Below are positions 35,026-42,517 of a stretch of 64,000 bases of DNA, piece by piece. Numbering within the stretch: the stretch's first letter is position 1; each line of letters starts with the position of its first letter. Source of the stretch: Candidatus Skiveiella danica (GTDB lineage: Bacteria > Pseudomonadota > Gammaproteobacteria > Burkholderiales > Burkholderiaceae_C). The notes beneath the pieces are model-generated. The model did no database searches, was not told the DNA's origin, and saw nothing but the letters and a program-made list of their open reading frames with translations. The position numbers were made by a program, and so were the translations under genes. The DNA is taken from the NCBI GenBank assembly GCA_016721925.1, contig JADKHE010000007.1, positions 62,001 to 126,000 on the forward strand, read 5' to 3'.

Positions 35026-35853
35026 TTACTGATTGATGGTGGCGCCAGCCTTGCGCAGCGCTCCGATGTGGCCGCGCAGGTCGTGCACGATGTCGGTGAA
35101 CTCGGGCGTGTAGGTGATCTCCAGGTCGCGCGGACGCGGCAGGTCGATCTCGCGGCGCACCTCGAAGCGCCCCGGGCTCTTCGTCATCACGTAGACCGTG
35201 TCGGCCAGGAACACCGATTCGCGCAGGTCGTGCGTGACCAGGATCACGTTGAACTGCTGCTCGGTCCACAGGTCGCGCAGGATGCACCACAGCTCTTCGC
35301 GGGTGAAGGCGTCCAGCGCGCCGAAGGGCTCGTCCAGCAGCAGCATCTTGGGCTCGTGGATCAGCGCGCGGCAGATGCTGGCGCGCTGCTGCATGCCGCC
35401 CGAGAGCTGCCAGGGGAACTTGTCTTCGTAGCCGGCCAGGCCAACCTTTTGCAGCAGCTTGCGGGCGCGCTCCTCGTATTCCTTGCGCTTTTGCTTGAAG
35501 TTGCTGCGGTAGGGCTCGACGATCTCCAGCGGCAGCAGCACGTTGTCCACCGTCGTGCGCCAGGGCAGCAGCGACGGCGCCTGGAACGCCATGCCGGAGA
35601 TCTTGAGCGGCCCGGTCACGGGCTGGCCGTCGATCAGGATCTTGCCCATCGACGGCATCTTCAGCCCGGTGGCCAGCTTCATGAAGGTGGACTTGCCGCA
35701 GCCCGACGGCCCGACGATGGCGATGAACTCGCCCTTTCGCACCTTCAGGTCGATGGCTTCGACCGCGAACTGGTTCTTCTGAAGCAGTTCCTCGTTGTAG
35801 GCGAGCCAGACGTCCGAAAAATCAACGAACCAGGGAGTGGCGGCGTCACTCAT
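35026..35853 (-). CDS. ABC transporter ATP-binding protein (SsuB/TauB type)
   Basis: 275 residues. Walker A is VGPSGCGKSTFM (near residue 48), the signature is LSGGMQQRASICRAL, and Walker B is MLLLDEPFGALDAFTREEL. The DEPFGALD form with a following short C-terminus is typical of nitrate/sulfonate/thiamine-precursor importers. ATG 35853 lies one base after the binding-protein stop codon; an upstream in-frame start would overlap that gene. Confidence 0.94.
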   Translation of the reverse strand: MSDAATPWFVDFSDVWLAYNEELLQKNQFAVEAIDLKVRKGEFIAIVGPSGCGKSTFMKLATGLKMPSMGKILIDGQPVTGPLKISGMAFQAPSLLPWRTTVDNVLLPLEIVEPYRSNFKQKRKEYEERARKLLQKVGLAGYEDKFPWQLSGGMQQRASICRALIHEPKMLLLDEPFGALDAFTREELWCILRDLWTEQQFNVILVTHDLRESVFLADTVYVMTKSPGRFEVRREIDLPRPRDLEITYTPEFTDIVHDLRGHIGALRKAGATINQ

Positions 35854-35854
35854 C

Positions 35855-36883
35855 TTATTTCTTGGGCAGCACGTTGAGCTCGGCCTTGCTCGGCAGGTAG
35901 GCGTCATTCCAGACCGCAGACGGATTGACCCGGGTCTTGGTGTTGAAAGCGTCAGACACTTGGGACGCCATCAGCGACAGGCGGGGGCCGTTGACCTGGC
36001 CGAAGCCCTCGGCGCGGGCGTTGGGGCTGTTGATGACGGTGTCGATCGCCAGTTTCAGACGGCGCGTCTCCAGTTCGGTATTGATGATGCCGTCACGGGC
36101 CTTGACGTAGGCGATGGAGGCGGCCGGATCGGCGATCACGTCCTTGGCGCCCTTGGCGATAGCGGCCAGGAAAGCTTTCACGGCGGCCGGGTTTTCCTTG
36201 AGGATCTTGGGTGTGGCAATGATGGCGTTGCCGTAAAGTTTGACCCCGTATTGCGGGTACGGCAGTACCACCACGTCCTCGGCCTTGGCGCCACGGGCTT
36301 CCAGGTTCAGCAGCGAGGTGAAGGTGAAGCCGGTGATGGCGTCCACGTCGCCGCGCACCAGCATGGTTTCGCGCAGCGGCGGGTCCATGGCGGTCCACTG
36401 CACGCCGCTCACGTTGTTGGCCTTGGCGAAAATCGGGAAGGCGCGGCGTCCGGCGTCGAACACCGGGGCGCCCAGCTTCTTGCCGTTCAGGTCCGCAGGG
36501 GTCTTGATGCCGGATTTTTTCAGTGCCATCACGGAAGCCGGCGTGTCGTTGTAGACCATCATGATGGCCACCGGCTTGTTGGGGGCGTCCGGGTTGTTGG
36601 CGTGGAACTCCATCAGCGCGGCCAGGTCGGCGAAGCCGAGGTCGTAGGCGCCGGAGGCCACGCGCGTGACGGTCCCGCCGGAGCCGTTACCGGCGTCCAC
36701 GGTGACGTCCAGCTTGGCATCCTTGAAGTAGCCCTTGGCCACCGGCGTCAGGAACAATGCCGAGGGACCCTCGAAGCGCCAGTCGAGCTGGAACTTGATG
36801 GGGGTCGTCTGGGCATGGGCGCTTCCCAGCGCAGCGGCGGCAGCCAAAGCTGCAAAGGTTTTGACAAAGACGCGTTTTTTCAT
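35855..36883 (-). CDS. ABC transporter substrate-binding protein, NMT1/THI5-like
   Basis: 342 residues. A signal peptide ends at GSAHAQ (about residue 23). The mature part follows the NMT1/THI5-like family: PIKFQLDWRFEGPSALFLTP, GSGGTVTRVASGAYDLGFAD, and DVDAITGFTFTSLLNLEARG. Family members bind pyrimidines, aromatic sulfonates, riboflavin and related compounds. The deaminase at the end of the operon points to a nucleobase-like ligand. ATG 36883 is chosen because the signal peptide begins there and GGAG lies upstream. A terminator hairpin sits in its 5' leader. Confidence 0.92.
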   Translation of the reverse strand: MKKRVFVKTFAALAAAAALGSAHAQTTPIKFQLDWRFEGPSALFLTPVAKGYFKDAKLDVTVDAGNGSGGTVTRVASGAYDLGFADLAALMEFHANNPDAPNKPVAIMMVYNDTPASVMALKKSGIKTPADLNGKKLGAPVFDAGRRAFPIFAKANNVSGVQWTAMDPPLRETMLVRGDVDAITGFTFTSLLNLEARGAKAEDVVVLPYPQYGVKLYGNAIIATPKILKENPAAVKAFLAAIAKGAKDVIADPAASIAYVKARDGIINTELETRRLKLAIDTVINSPNARAEGFGQVNGPRLSLMASQVSDAFNTKTRVNPSAVWNDAYLPSKAELNVLPKK

Positions 36884-36925
36884 AGGGACTCCAGCCTTGG
36901 TTGTAGTTGAAGAAGGTTTAGCAAA

Positions 36926-36956
36926 AAGGGTGCCAGCGTAGAGCGCCTGCACCCTT
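36926..36956 (-). terminator. Terminator hairpin in the leader of the NMT1-type operon
   Basis: On the minus strand AAGGGTGC pairs perfectly with GCACCCTT, with further pairing inside (CAGGCG/CGCTG, one bulge), followed by TTTGC. It lies 43 bases before the binding-protein start codon and 54 bases beyond the maeB terminator. It may be a second maeB terminator or an attenuator in the operon leader. Confidence 0.65.
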
Positions 36957-37009
36957 CCTCATCTTCAATTGTCCCCGAAACAGGGCGCGGTCGCGTCCCC
37001 ATAAACCCC

Positions 37010-37035
37010 AAAAAGGTGCGTTCGCGCGCCTTTTT
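37010..37035 (-). terminator. Intrinsic terminator of maeB
   Basis: AAAAAGGTGCG and CGCGCCTTTTT form an 11-bp stem (one wobble) closed by a TTCG tetraloop, 24 bases after the maeB stop. The five Ts after the stem work on either strand. Confidence 0.85.
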
Positions 37036-37059
37036 GAATTCAGATCCTCGCGGGGATCT

Positions 37060-39363
37060 TCACCGCACCGCGTTCACGTCGGCCACCGCCAGCGCGGTCA
37101 TGTTGACCACGCGGCGCACGGTGGCCGAGGGAGTGAGGACATGCGCCGTGGCGGCCGCGCCCAGCAGGATGGGCCCGACGGTCACACCGTGGCCGCCGGT
37201 CATCTTGAGCACATTGAACAGGATGTTCGCAGCGTCCAGATTCGGGCAGATCAGGATGTTGGCTTCGCCGGAGAGGCTGCTGTCCAAAAGGCTGGCATGC
37301 CGGATGTCGCCCGAGAGCGCGGCGTCACCCTGGAGTTCGCCATCACATTCGATGTCGGGTGCCATGGCGGCAAAAAGGTCGCGCGCCTGGCGCATCTTGC
37401 GCGCCGAAGGCCGATTCGATGAGCCGTAGTTCGAATGCGACAGGAAGGCCACCTTGGGCGGCAGACCGAACCGGCGCACCTCTTCGGCGGCCATCAGGGC
37501 GATGCTGGCCAGCTGCTCGGCGCTGGGGTCCTCGTTGACAAAGGTGTCGGCCACGAACAACGTGTGTTTCTCCAGCATCAACGCATTCAGCGTGGCAAAG
37601 CCGGGGCCGCCCGGCTTCGGTCCGATGATGTCGCGAATGTGGTCCAGGTGCACGTCAAAGCGACCCACGAGGCCGCACAGCAGGGCATCGGCATCGGCGA
37701 GCTTGACCATCAGTGAGCCAATCGTCGTGGTGGAGCGGCGCACGGCGGCCTTGGCTGCGTCCGGTGTCACCCCATGGCGACCCATCAGGCGGTGGTAGGT
37801 CTCCCAATACAGGCGGAAGCGGGGATCGTCCTCAGGGTTGACGCATTCAAAATCCTTGCCGAGTTGCAGCCGCAGGCCAGCCTTGGCGATGCGCGCCTGG
37901 ATCACGGCGGGGCGTCCGATCAGGATCGGACGGGCCAGGCCGTCCTCGATGACCATCTGGACCGCGCGCAGCACGCGCTCGTCTTCCCCTTCGGCATAGG
38001 CCACGCGCTTCGTTGCAGCGGGAGCGGCCCGCGCCGCAGCGAACACCGGACTCATGAGCATGCCGGTGGAATAGACGAAGCGCGTGAGGCTTTGCCGGTA
38101 GGCGTCCATGTCGCGGATCGGGCGAGCGGCGACGCCCGAGGCTTCGGCGGCCTTGGCCACGGCTGGTGCAATGCGCAGAATCAGACGCGAGTCGAAGGGT
38201 TTCGGAATGATGTAGTCGGTGCCAAAGGCCAGATCCTGGCCGGCATAGGCATTGGCGACTTCCTCGCTGATATCCGCCTTCGCCAGGTCGGCGATCTCGC
38301 GCACACAGGCCAGCTTCATGGCCTCGGTGATCTTGGTTGCCCCGCAGTCCAGTGCACCGCGGAAGATGTAGGGGAAGCACAGGACGTTGTTGACCTGGTT
38401 CGGATAGTCCGATCGGCCAGTGGCAATGATGCAGTCCGGCCGCACGGCCTTCGCCAGTTCGGGGCGGATTTCGGGTTCCGGGTTGGCCAGCGCCAGGATG
38501 ATCGGGCTGGGGGCCATCGTCTTGACCATCTCCGGCGTCAGCACGCCGGCGGCCGAGCAGCCGAGAAAGACGTCCGACTTGTCCACCACATCGGCCAGCG
38601 TGCGCGCCTCGGTGGCCTGCGCATAGCGCGCCTTGGAATCGTCGAAGCCACCGGGGCGGCCATGGTAGACCACACCTTTGGAATCGCAGACATAGACATT
38701 CTCGCGCTTCACGCCCAGGCCCACCATGACATCCAGGCAGGCCAGTGCGGCGGCTCCGGCACCGGAGACCGCGACCTTCACGTCGCCGATCTGCTTGCCG
38801 ACCAGTTCCAGTCCATTGAGCATGGCCGCGGCGGAAATGATGGCGGTGCCATGCTGGTCGTCATGGAACACCGGGATGTTCATGCGATCGCGCAACTTCT
38901 GCTCGATGTAGAAGCACTCGGGCGCTTTGATGTCTTCGAGGTTGATGCCGCCCAGCGTGGGTTCCATCGCGGCAATGATCTCGATCAGGCGATCCGGGTC
39001 GTTCTCGGCCAGTTCGATGTCGAACACATCGATGCCCGCAAACTTCTTGAACAGGCAGCCTTTGCCTTCCATCACCGGCTTGCCGGCCAGGGGGCCGATG
39101 TCGCCCAGGCCCAGCACCGCGGTGCCGTTAGTGATCACCCCCACCAGATTGCCGCGCGACGTGTACTCGTGGGCCAGTGAAGGATCCGCCTGGATGTCCA
39201 GGCACGGATACGCCACGCCGGGAGAGTATGCCAGCGACAGGTCGCGCTGGTTGGAAAGCGGTTTGGTCGGGTTGACCGAAATCTTCCCGCGCACCGGCGT
39301 GCGGTGGTATTCGCGCGCAGCGTCGCGCAGAGCCGTTTCGGCCGGGGACAGGGGCTTGTTCAT
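37060..39363 (-). CDS. maeB: NADP-dependent malic enzyme with phosphotransacetylase-like domain
   Basis: 767 residues, the two-domain length of MaeB. The malic-enzyme part (about 1-430) decarboxylates malate to pyruvate and has LSLAYSPGVAYPCLDI, TNGTAVLGLGDIGPLAGKPV, a nucleotide site VAVSGAGAAALACLD and IILALANPEPEI. The C-terminal part (about 440-767) is phosphotransacetylase-like and usually regulatory, with ANILICPNLDAANILFNVLK near the end. Cytoplasmic, supplies NADPH and pyruvate. Single gene with its own terminator. Confidence 0.97.
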   Translation of the reverse strand: MNKPLSPAETALRDAAREYHRTPVRGKISVNPTKPLSNQRDLSLAYSPGVAYPCLDIQADPSLAHEYTSRGNLVGVITNGTAVLGLGDIGPLAGKPVMEGKGCLFKKFAGIDVFDIELAENDPDRLIEIIAAMEPTLGGINLEDIKAPECFYIEQKLRDRMNIPVFHDDQHGTAIISAAAMLNGLELVGKQIGDVKVAVSGAGAAALACLDVMVGLGVKRENVYVCDSKGVVYHGRPGGFDDSKARYAQATEARTLADVVDKSDVFLGCSAAGVLTPEMVKTMAPSPIILALANPEPEIRPELAKAVRPDCIIATGRSDYPNQVNNVLCFPYIFRGALDCGATKITEAMKLACVREIADLAKADISEEVANAYAGQDLAFGTDYIIPKPFDSRLILRIAPAVAKAAEASGVAARPIRDMDAYRQSLTRFVYSTGMLMSPVFAAARAAPAATKRVAYAEGEDERVLRAVQMVIEDGLARPILIGRPAVIQARIAKAGLRLQLGKDFECVNPEDDPRFRLYWETYHRLMGRHGVTPDAAKAAVRRSTTTIGSLMVKLADADALLCGLVGRFDVHLDHIRDIIGPKPGGPGFATLNALMLEKHTLFVADTFVNEDPSAEQLASIALMAAEEVRRFGLPPKVAFLSHSNYGSSNRPSARKMRQARDLFAAMAPDIECDGELQGDAALSGDIRHASLLDSSLSGEANILICPNLDAANILFNVLKMTGGHGVTVGPILLGAAATAHVLTPSATVRRVVNMTALAVADVNAVR

Positions 39364-39493
39364 GGGATCTCCTCAGATGTGGCCGTCAGGGCAGCCGTGG
39401 CCCCTGAGCCTACTGCAAAGCGGGGTGGGATCGCGTCAGTAATTGCCGCAAATCCGATCTGCATCAAATCCGCAGGGATTCGAAAGCCTTGAT

Positions 39494-39525
39494 CGGGTGG
39501 CGCCATGTTGCGGCAGCGCCACCCG
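39494..39525. terminator. Hairpin after the purine permease gene (no T tract)
   Basis: CGGGTGGCGC and GCGCCACCCG are perfect 10-bp arms around a 12-base loop, eight bases past the permease stop codon. It lacks a following T run on the minus strand, so it is at most an RNA-stabilising or weak terminator element. Confidence 0.35.
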
Positions 39526-39533
39526 CAGAGGGA

Positions 39534-41078
39534 TCAGTGCGCGTCGGCCTGTTTGGCAGCCTCGATGGCCTCGGAGCCGTCGCCATGGGCGCCATTGAAG
39601 TACAGGTTCAAGGCGACCGCACAGATCGACGACAACAGAATGCCCGACTCGATGAGTGGGTGGATGCTGTGCGGCATCCACTGCTTGAAGTTGGGGGCGA
39701 TCAGCGGAATCATGCCGATGCCGATCGAGATGGCCACGATGAACAGGTTGTTGCGGTTGGTTTTGTAGTCGACGTTGGACAGGATGCGGATGCCGGTGGC
39801 CGCCACCATGCCGAACATCACCAGACCGGCGCCGCCCAGAACGAAGGTCGGCAGCGATTCGACCAGCGCGGCCATCTTGGGCAGCAGGCCCAGCACGATC
39901 AGGATGATGCCGCCAGCCACGCAGACGAAACGGCTGCGCACGCCCGTGACGCCCACCAGGCCCACGTTTTGAGAAAAACTGGTGTAGGGAAAGGTGTTGA
40001 AGATGCCGCCGATCAGCGTGCCCAACCCGTCCGTGCGCAGACCGGCAGCCAGCATCTTCTGATCGACCTTCTTGCCCGTCATTTCGCCCAGTGCCAGGAA
40101 CATGCCGGTGGACTCGATCATGACGACGATCATCACCAGGGTCATGGTCAGGATCAGGATCGGGTCGAACACCGGGGCGGCGATCTCGAACGGCAGCACC
40201 AGGTCGACCCAGCCGGCCTTGGCCACTTTCTCGAACGTCATGAGGCCGGCCGCCGTGGCGACGATCGCGCCGATGATGATGCCCAGCAGCACCGAGATGT
40301 TGGCTATGAAGCCCTTGGCGTACTTGGCGATCAGCAGGATGGAGACCAGAACCAGGCTGGCAATGCCGATGTGCGAGAGCTGCGCGTACTTCGGATTGGG
40401 TACCGTGCCCACCAGTGCCAGGCCCTTGGGAATCGCCGGGACGGCTGTCAGGGCTGAAGCGGCTGCGGCCGGCGCCGACGCGGCCACAGCCGGTGCGGGC
40501 GCCGTCACGCTGGCGTTGGCCAGGCTGCCCACATCCGCCAGCCATTTGGCGTGCTCCGGGTTGACGATGTTGGGTGCTGTCGGGCCGAAGGGATTGCCGA
40601 AGATCCAGTTGATGCCGATGCGCATCAGGCTGATGCCGATCACGGCAATGATGGTGCCGGTGACGACCGGCGGGAAGTAGCGCAGCATGCGACTGACGAT
40701 CGGCGCAATGAGGATCGAGATCACCCCGGCCCCGATGATCGAACCGAAGATGAGGCCGGCACCCGCCACGCCCGGGTTGCTGTTGGCCATCGCCACCATG
40801 GGCGCCACCGAGGCGAAGGTCACGCCCATCATCACCGGCAGCTTGATGCCGAACCACTGGGTGGCACCCAGGGACTGGATCAGCGTGACCAGGCCGCAAC
40901 AGAACAGGTCGGCAGATATCAGCATGGCGACCTGCTCGGGGCTGAGCTTGAGCGCGCGGCCCACGATCAGCGGGACGGCCACGGCACCCGCGTACATGAC
41001 CAGCACGTGCTGCAGGCCCAGCGCGGTCAGCTTGCTGGTGGGCAGGCGTTCGTCAACGGGGTGAACGGATTCAGACAT
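39534..41078 (-). CDS. Xanthine/uric acid permease (NCS2 family)
   Basis: 514 residues with about 14 membrane segments. The motif QHVLVMYAGAVAVPLIVGRA near residue 22, the ATQWFGIKLPVMMGVTFASV stretch, and the family signature around NVGLVGVTGVRSRFVCVAGG (near residue 375) place it among purine NCS2 symporters, probably xanthine or urate. An unusual Ala/Pro-rich insert (VTAPAPAVAASAPAAAASAL, near residue 190) lies in a loop. ATG 41078 is preferred because GGAG lies six bases upstream. It is preceded by a double TGTATACA operator shared with the urate genes. Confidence 0.9.
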   Translation of the reverse strand: MSESVHPVDERLPTSKLTALGLQHVLVMYAGAVAVPLIVGRALKLSPEQVAMLISADLFCCGLVTLIQSLGATQWFGIKLPVMMGVTFASVAPMVAMANSNPGVAGAGLIFGSIIGAGVISILIAPIVSRMLRYFPPVVTGTIIAVIGISLMRIGINWIFGNPFGPTAPNIVNPEHAKWLADVGSLANASVTAPAPAVAASAPAAAASALTAVPAIPKGLALVGTVPNPKYAQLSHIGIASLVLVSILLIAKYAKGFIANISVLLGIIIGAIVATAAGLMTFEKVAKAGWVDLVLPFEIAAPVFDPILILTMTLVMIVVMIESTGMFLALGEMTGKKVDQKMLAAGLRTDGLGTLIGGIFNTFPYTSFSQNVGLVGVTGVRSRFVCVAGGIILIVLGLLPKMAALVESLPTFVLGGAGLVMFGMVAATGIRILSNVDYKTNRNNLFIVAISIGIGMIPLIAPNFKQWMPHSIHPLIESGILLSSICAVALNLYFNGAHGDGSEAIEAAKQADAH

Positions 41079-41114
41079 CGGCATCTCCAGCGGTTTTCAT
41101 GTAAGTGGACATAA

Positions 41115-41147
41115 CTGTATACAAAATAGACGCGTGTTTGTATACAG
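41115..41147. promoter_or_regulatory. Double TGTATACA operator before the purine permease
   Basis: CTGTATACAAA (41115-41125) and TTTGTATACAG (41137-41147) are perfect 11-bp inverted arms with an 11-base spacer; each contains the self-complementary TGTATACA. The site is 37 bases before the permease start. The same core occurs at two other promoters of the purine cluster and fits FCD-type GntR operators (TnGTATACnA). Confidence 0.75.
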
Positions 41148-41273
41148 AATGACCCGTAGGAGTCTCTGGATATCAGGCGGATCAGTTTTGACCTGCGTGA
41201 CTGTAATCCGCCGCCGGGGGCGCGGTGAGTACAGCGACTGTGCGACGGATGCCGCCGCTGATCCCATGTGTGT

Positions 41274-42497
41274 TCAGGCGAGAAGGTCGCTCAGGGAGCG
41301 TGCGATGACCTTGGTGGCCCGCCGCAGGTCTTCCAGGTCGAGGCGTTCATCTGCCCGCTTGGCATGTGACTCCAGCACGGTGCGCGGGCCGGCACCATAG
41401 ATCACGCCGGGGATGCCGGCCTCGCAGAACAGGCGCACGTCGGTGTACAGCGGGGTGCCGAGCGCGGGAATCGGCTCGCCGAACACCGCCTGGCCGTGGT
41501 TCTGGATCGCGTCCACCAGCGGCTGGTTGCCCGCCAGCGGCTTCATCGCATTGGCCAGCAGCATGCGTTTCACTTCCACCGTGACGCCCGGCACCGTGGC
41601 TGCAACGTCAGCGATGACCCGGCGCAGCGTCGCCTCGACATCCGCCGGGTTCTCCTCGGGAATCATGCGGCGGTCGAGCTTGAAGGTCACGCGCCCTGGA
41701 ATCACGTTGGTGTTGGTGCCACCCTCGATCATGCCGACGTTCAGGTACGGGTGGGTGATGCCCTCGACCGCCGAACAGACCTGCTTGTACAGCGTGTTCT
41801 GCGCATACAGGGCATTGAGGATCTGCACGGCCGCCTGCAGCGCATCGACGCCCGAGTCGGGGATGGCCGCGTGCGCCATCTTGCCGTGCACGGTGACCTC
41901 CATCTGCAGGCAGCCGTTGTGCGCCGTGATGACCTGGTAGCTGAAGCCGGCGGCAATCATCAGGTCGGGGTGAATGACCTTGTGTTTGAGCAGCCAGCCG
42001 GGGCCGACTTCGCCGCCGAATTCCTCGTCGTAGGTAAACAGCAGTTCGACGGTGCCGGCCTTGGGTTGCACGACGGCTTCGAGCGCCCGTACCGCGAAGG
42101 CATAGGTCGAAAAGTCGCACTTGCTCACGGCGGCCGCGCGGCCGTAGATCTTCCCGTCGGCAATCTCGCCGCCATAGGGGTCGTGCGTCCAGCCCTCGCC
42201 GGGGGGCACCACATCGCCGTGCGCGTTCAGCAGCACGGATTTTCCGGGGCCATACCTGCGGCGGACCACCAGGTTGGTGATGCTTTCCAGTCCGGCCGCA
42301 CGCACTTCGGCTTCGGGCACCGGGTGCTTTTCGACGTCCAGTCCCATCGCGCGCAGGAGATCGGCCGCACGGTCGGCATGCGGCGCATTGTTGCCAGGTG
42401 GGGTGTCCGTGGGCACGCGGATCAATTCCTGAAGGAACCGCACCTGTTCGTCAAAGTGGGCGTCGATCCAGGCGTCGAGTTGTTCGTAGGTGTTCAT
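41274..42497 (-). CDS. M20 family metallo-hydrolase (ArgE/DapE-like) of the purine operon
   Basis: 407 residues. Metal-site motifs are LLNAHGDVVPPGEGW (near residue 88), FTYDEEFGGEVGPG with the catalytic glutamate (near 155) and the late histidine in RTVLESHAKRADERL. This is an M20 peptidase/deacylase. It is the last gene of the GntR-puuE-uraD/allC operon, 20 bases after the fusion gene, so it probably acts on an intermediate of ureide breakdown. Its reaction is not known to me. ATG 42497 is preferred over a TTG eight codons upstream. Confidence 0.85.
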   Translation of the reverse strand: MNTYEQLDAWIDAHFDEQVRFLQELIRVPTDTPPGNNAPHADRAADLLRAMGLDVEKHPVPEAEVRAAGLESITNLVVRRRYGPGKSVLLNAHGDVVPPGEGWTHDPYGGEIADGKIYGRAAAVSKCDFSTYAFAVRALEAVVQPKAGTVELLFTYDEEFGGEVGPGWLLKHKVIHPDLMIAAGFSYQVITAHNGCLQMEVTVHGKMAHAAIPDSGVDALQAAVQILNALYAQNTLYKQVCSAVEGITHPYLNVGMIEGGTNTNVIPGRVTFKLDRRMIPEENPADVEATLRRVIADVAATVPGVTVEVKRMLLANAMKPLAGNQPLVDAIQNHGQAVFGEPIPALGTPLYTDVRLFCEAGIPGVIYGAGPRTVLESHAKRADERLDLEDLRRATKVIARSLSDLLA

Positions 42498-42517
42498 GGG
42501 CGTTGCCTTGAGGGGTT

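Noticed and set aside
36884..37009. TPP or guanidine riboswitch before the NMT1-type operon
   Set aside because: The conserved TPP elements and the guanidine-I conserved core are not visible in the leader; only a terminator hairpin is supported.
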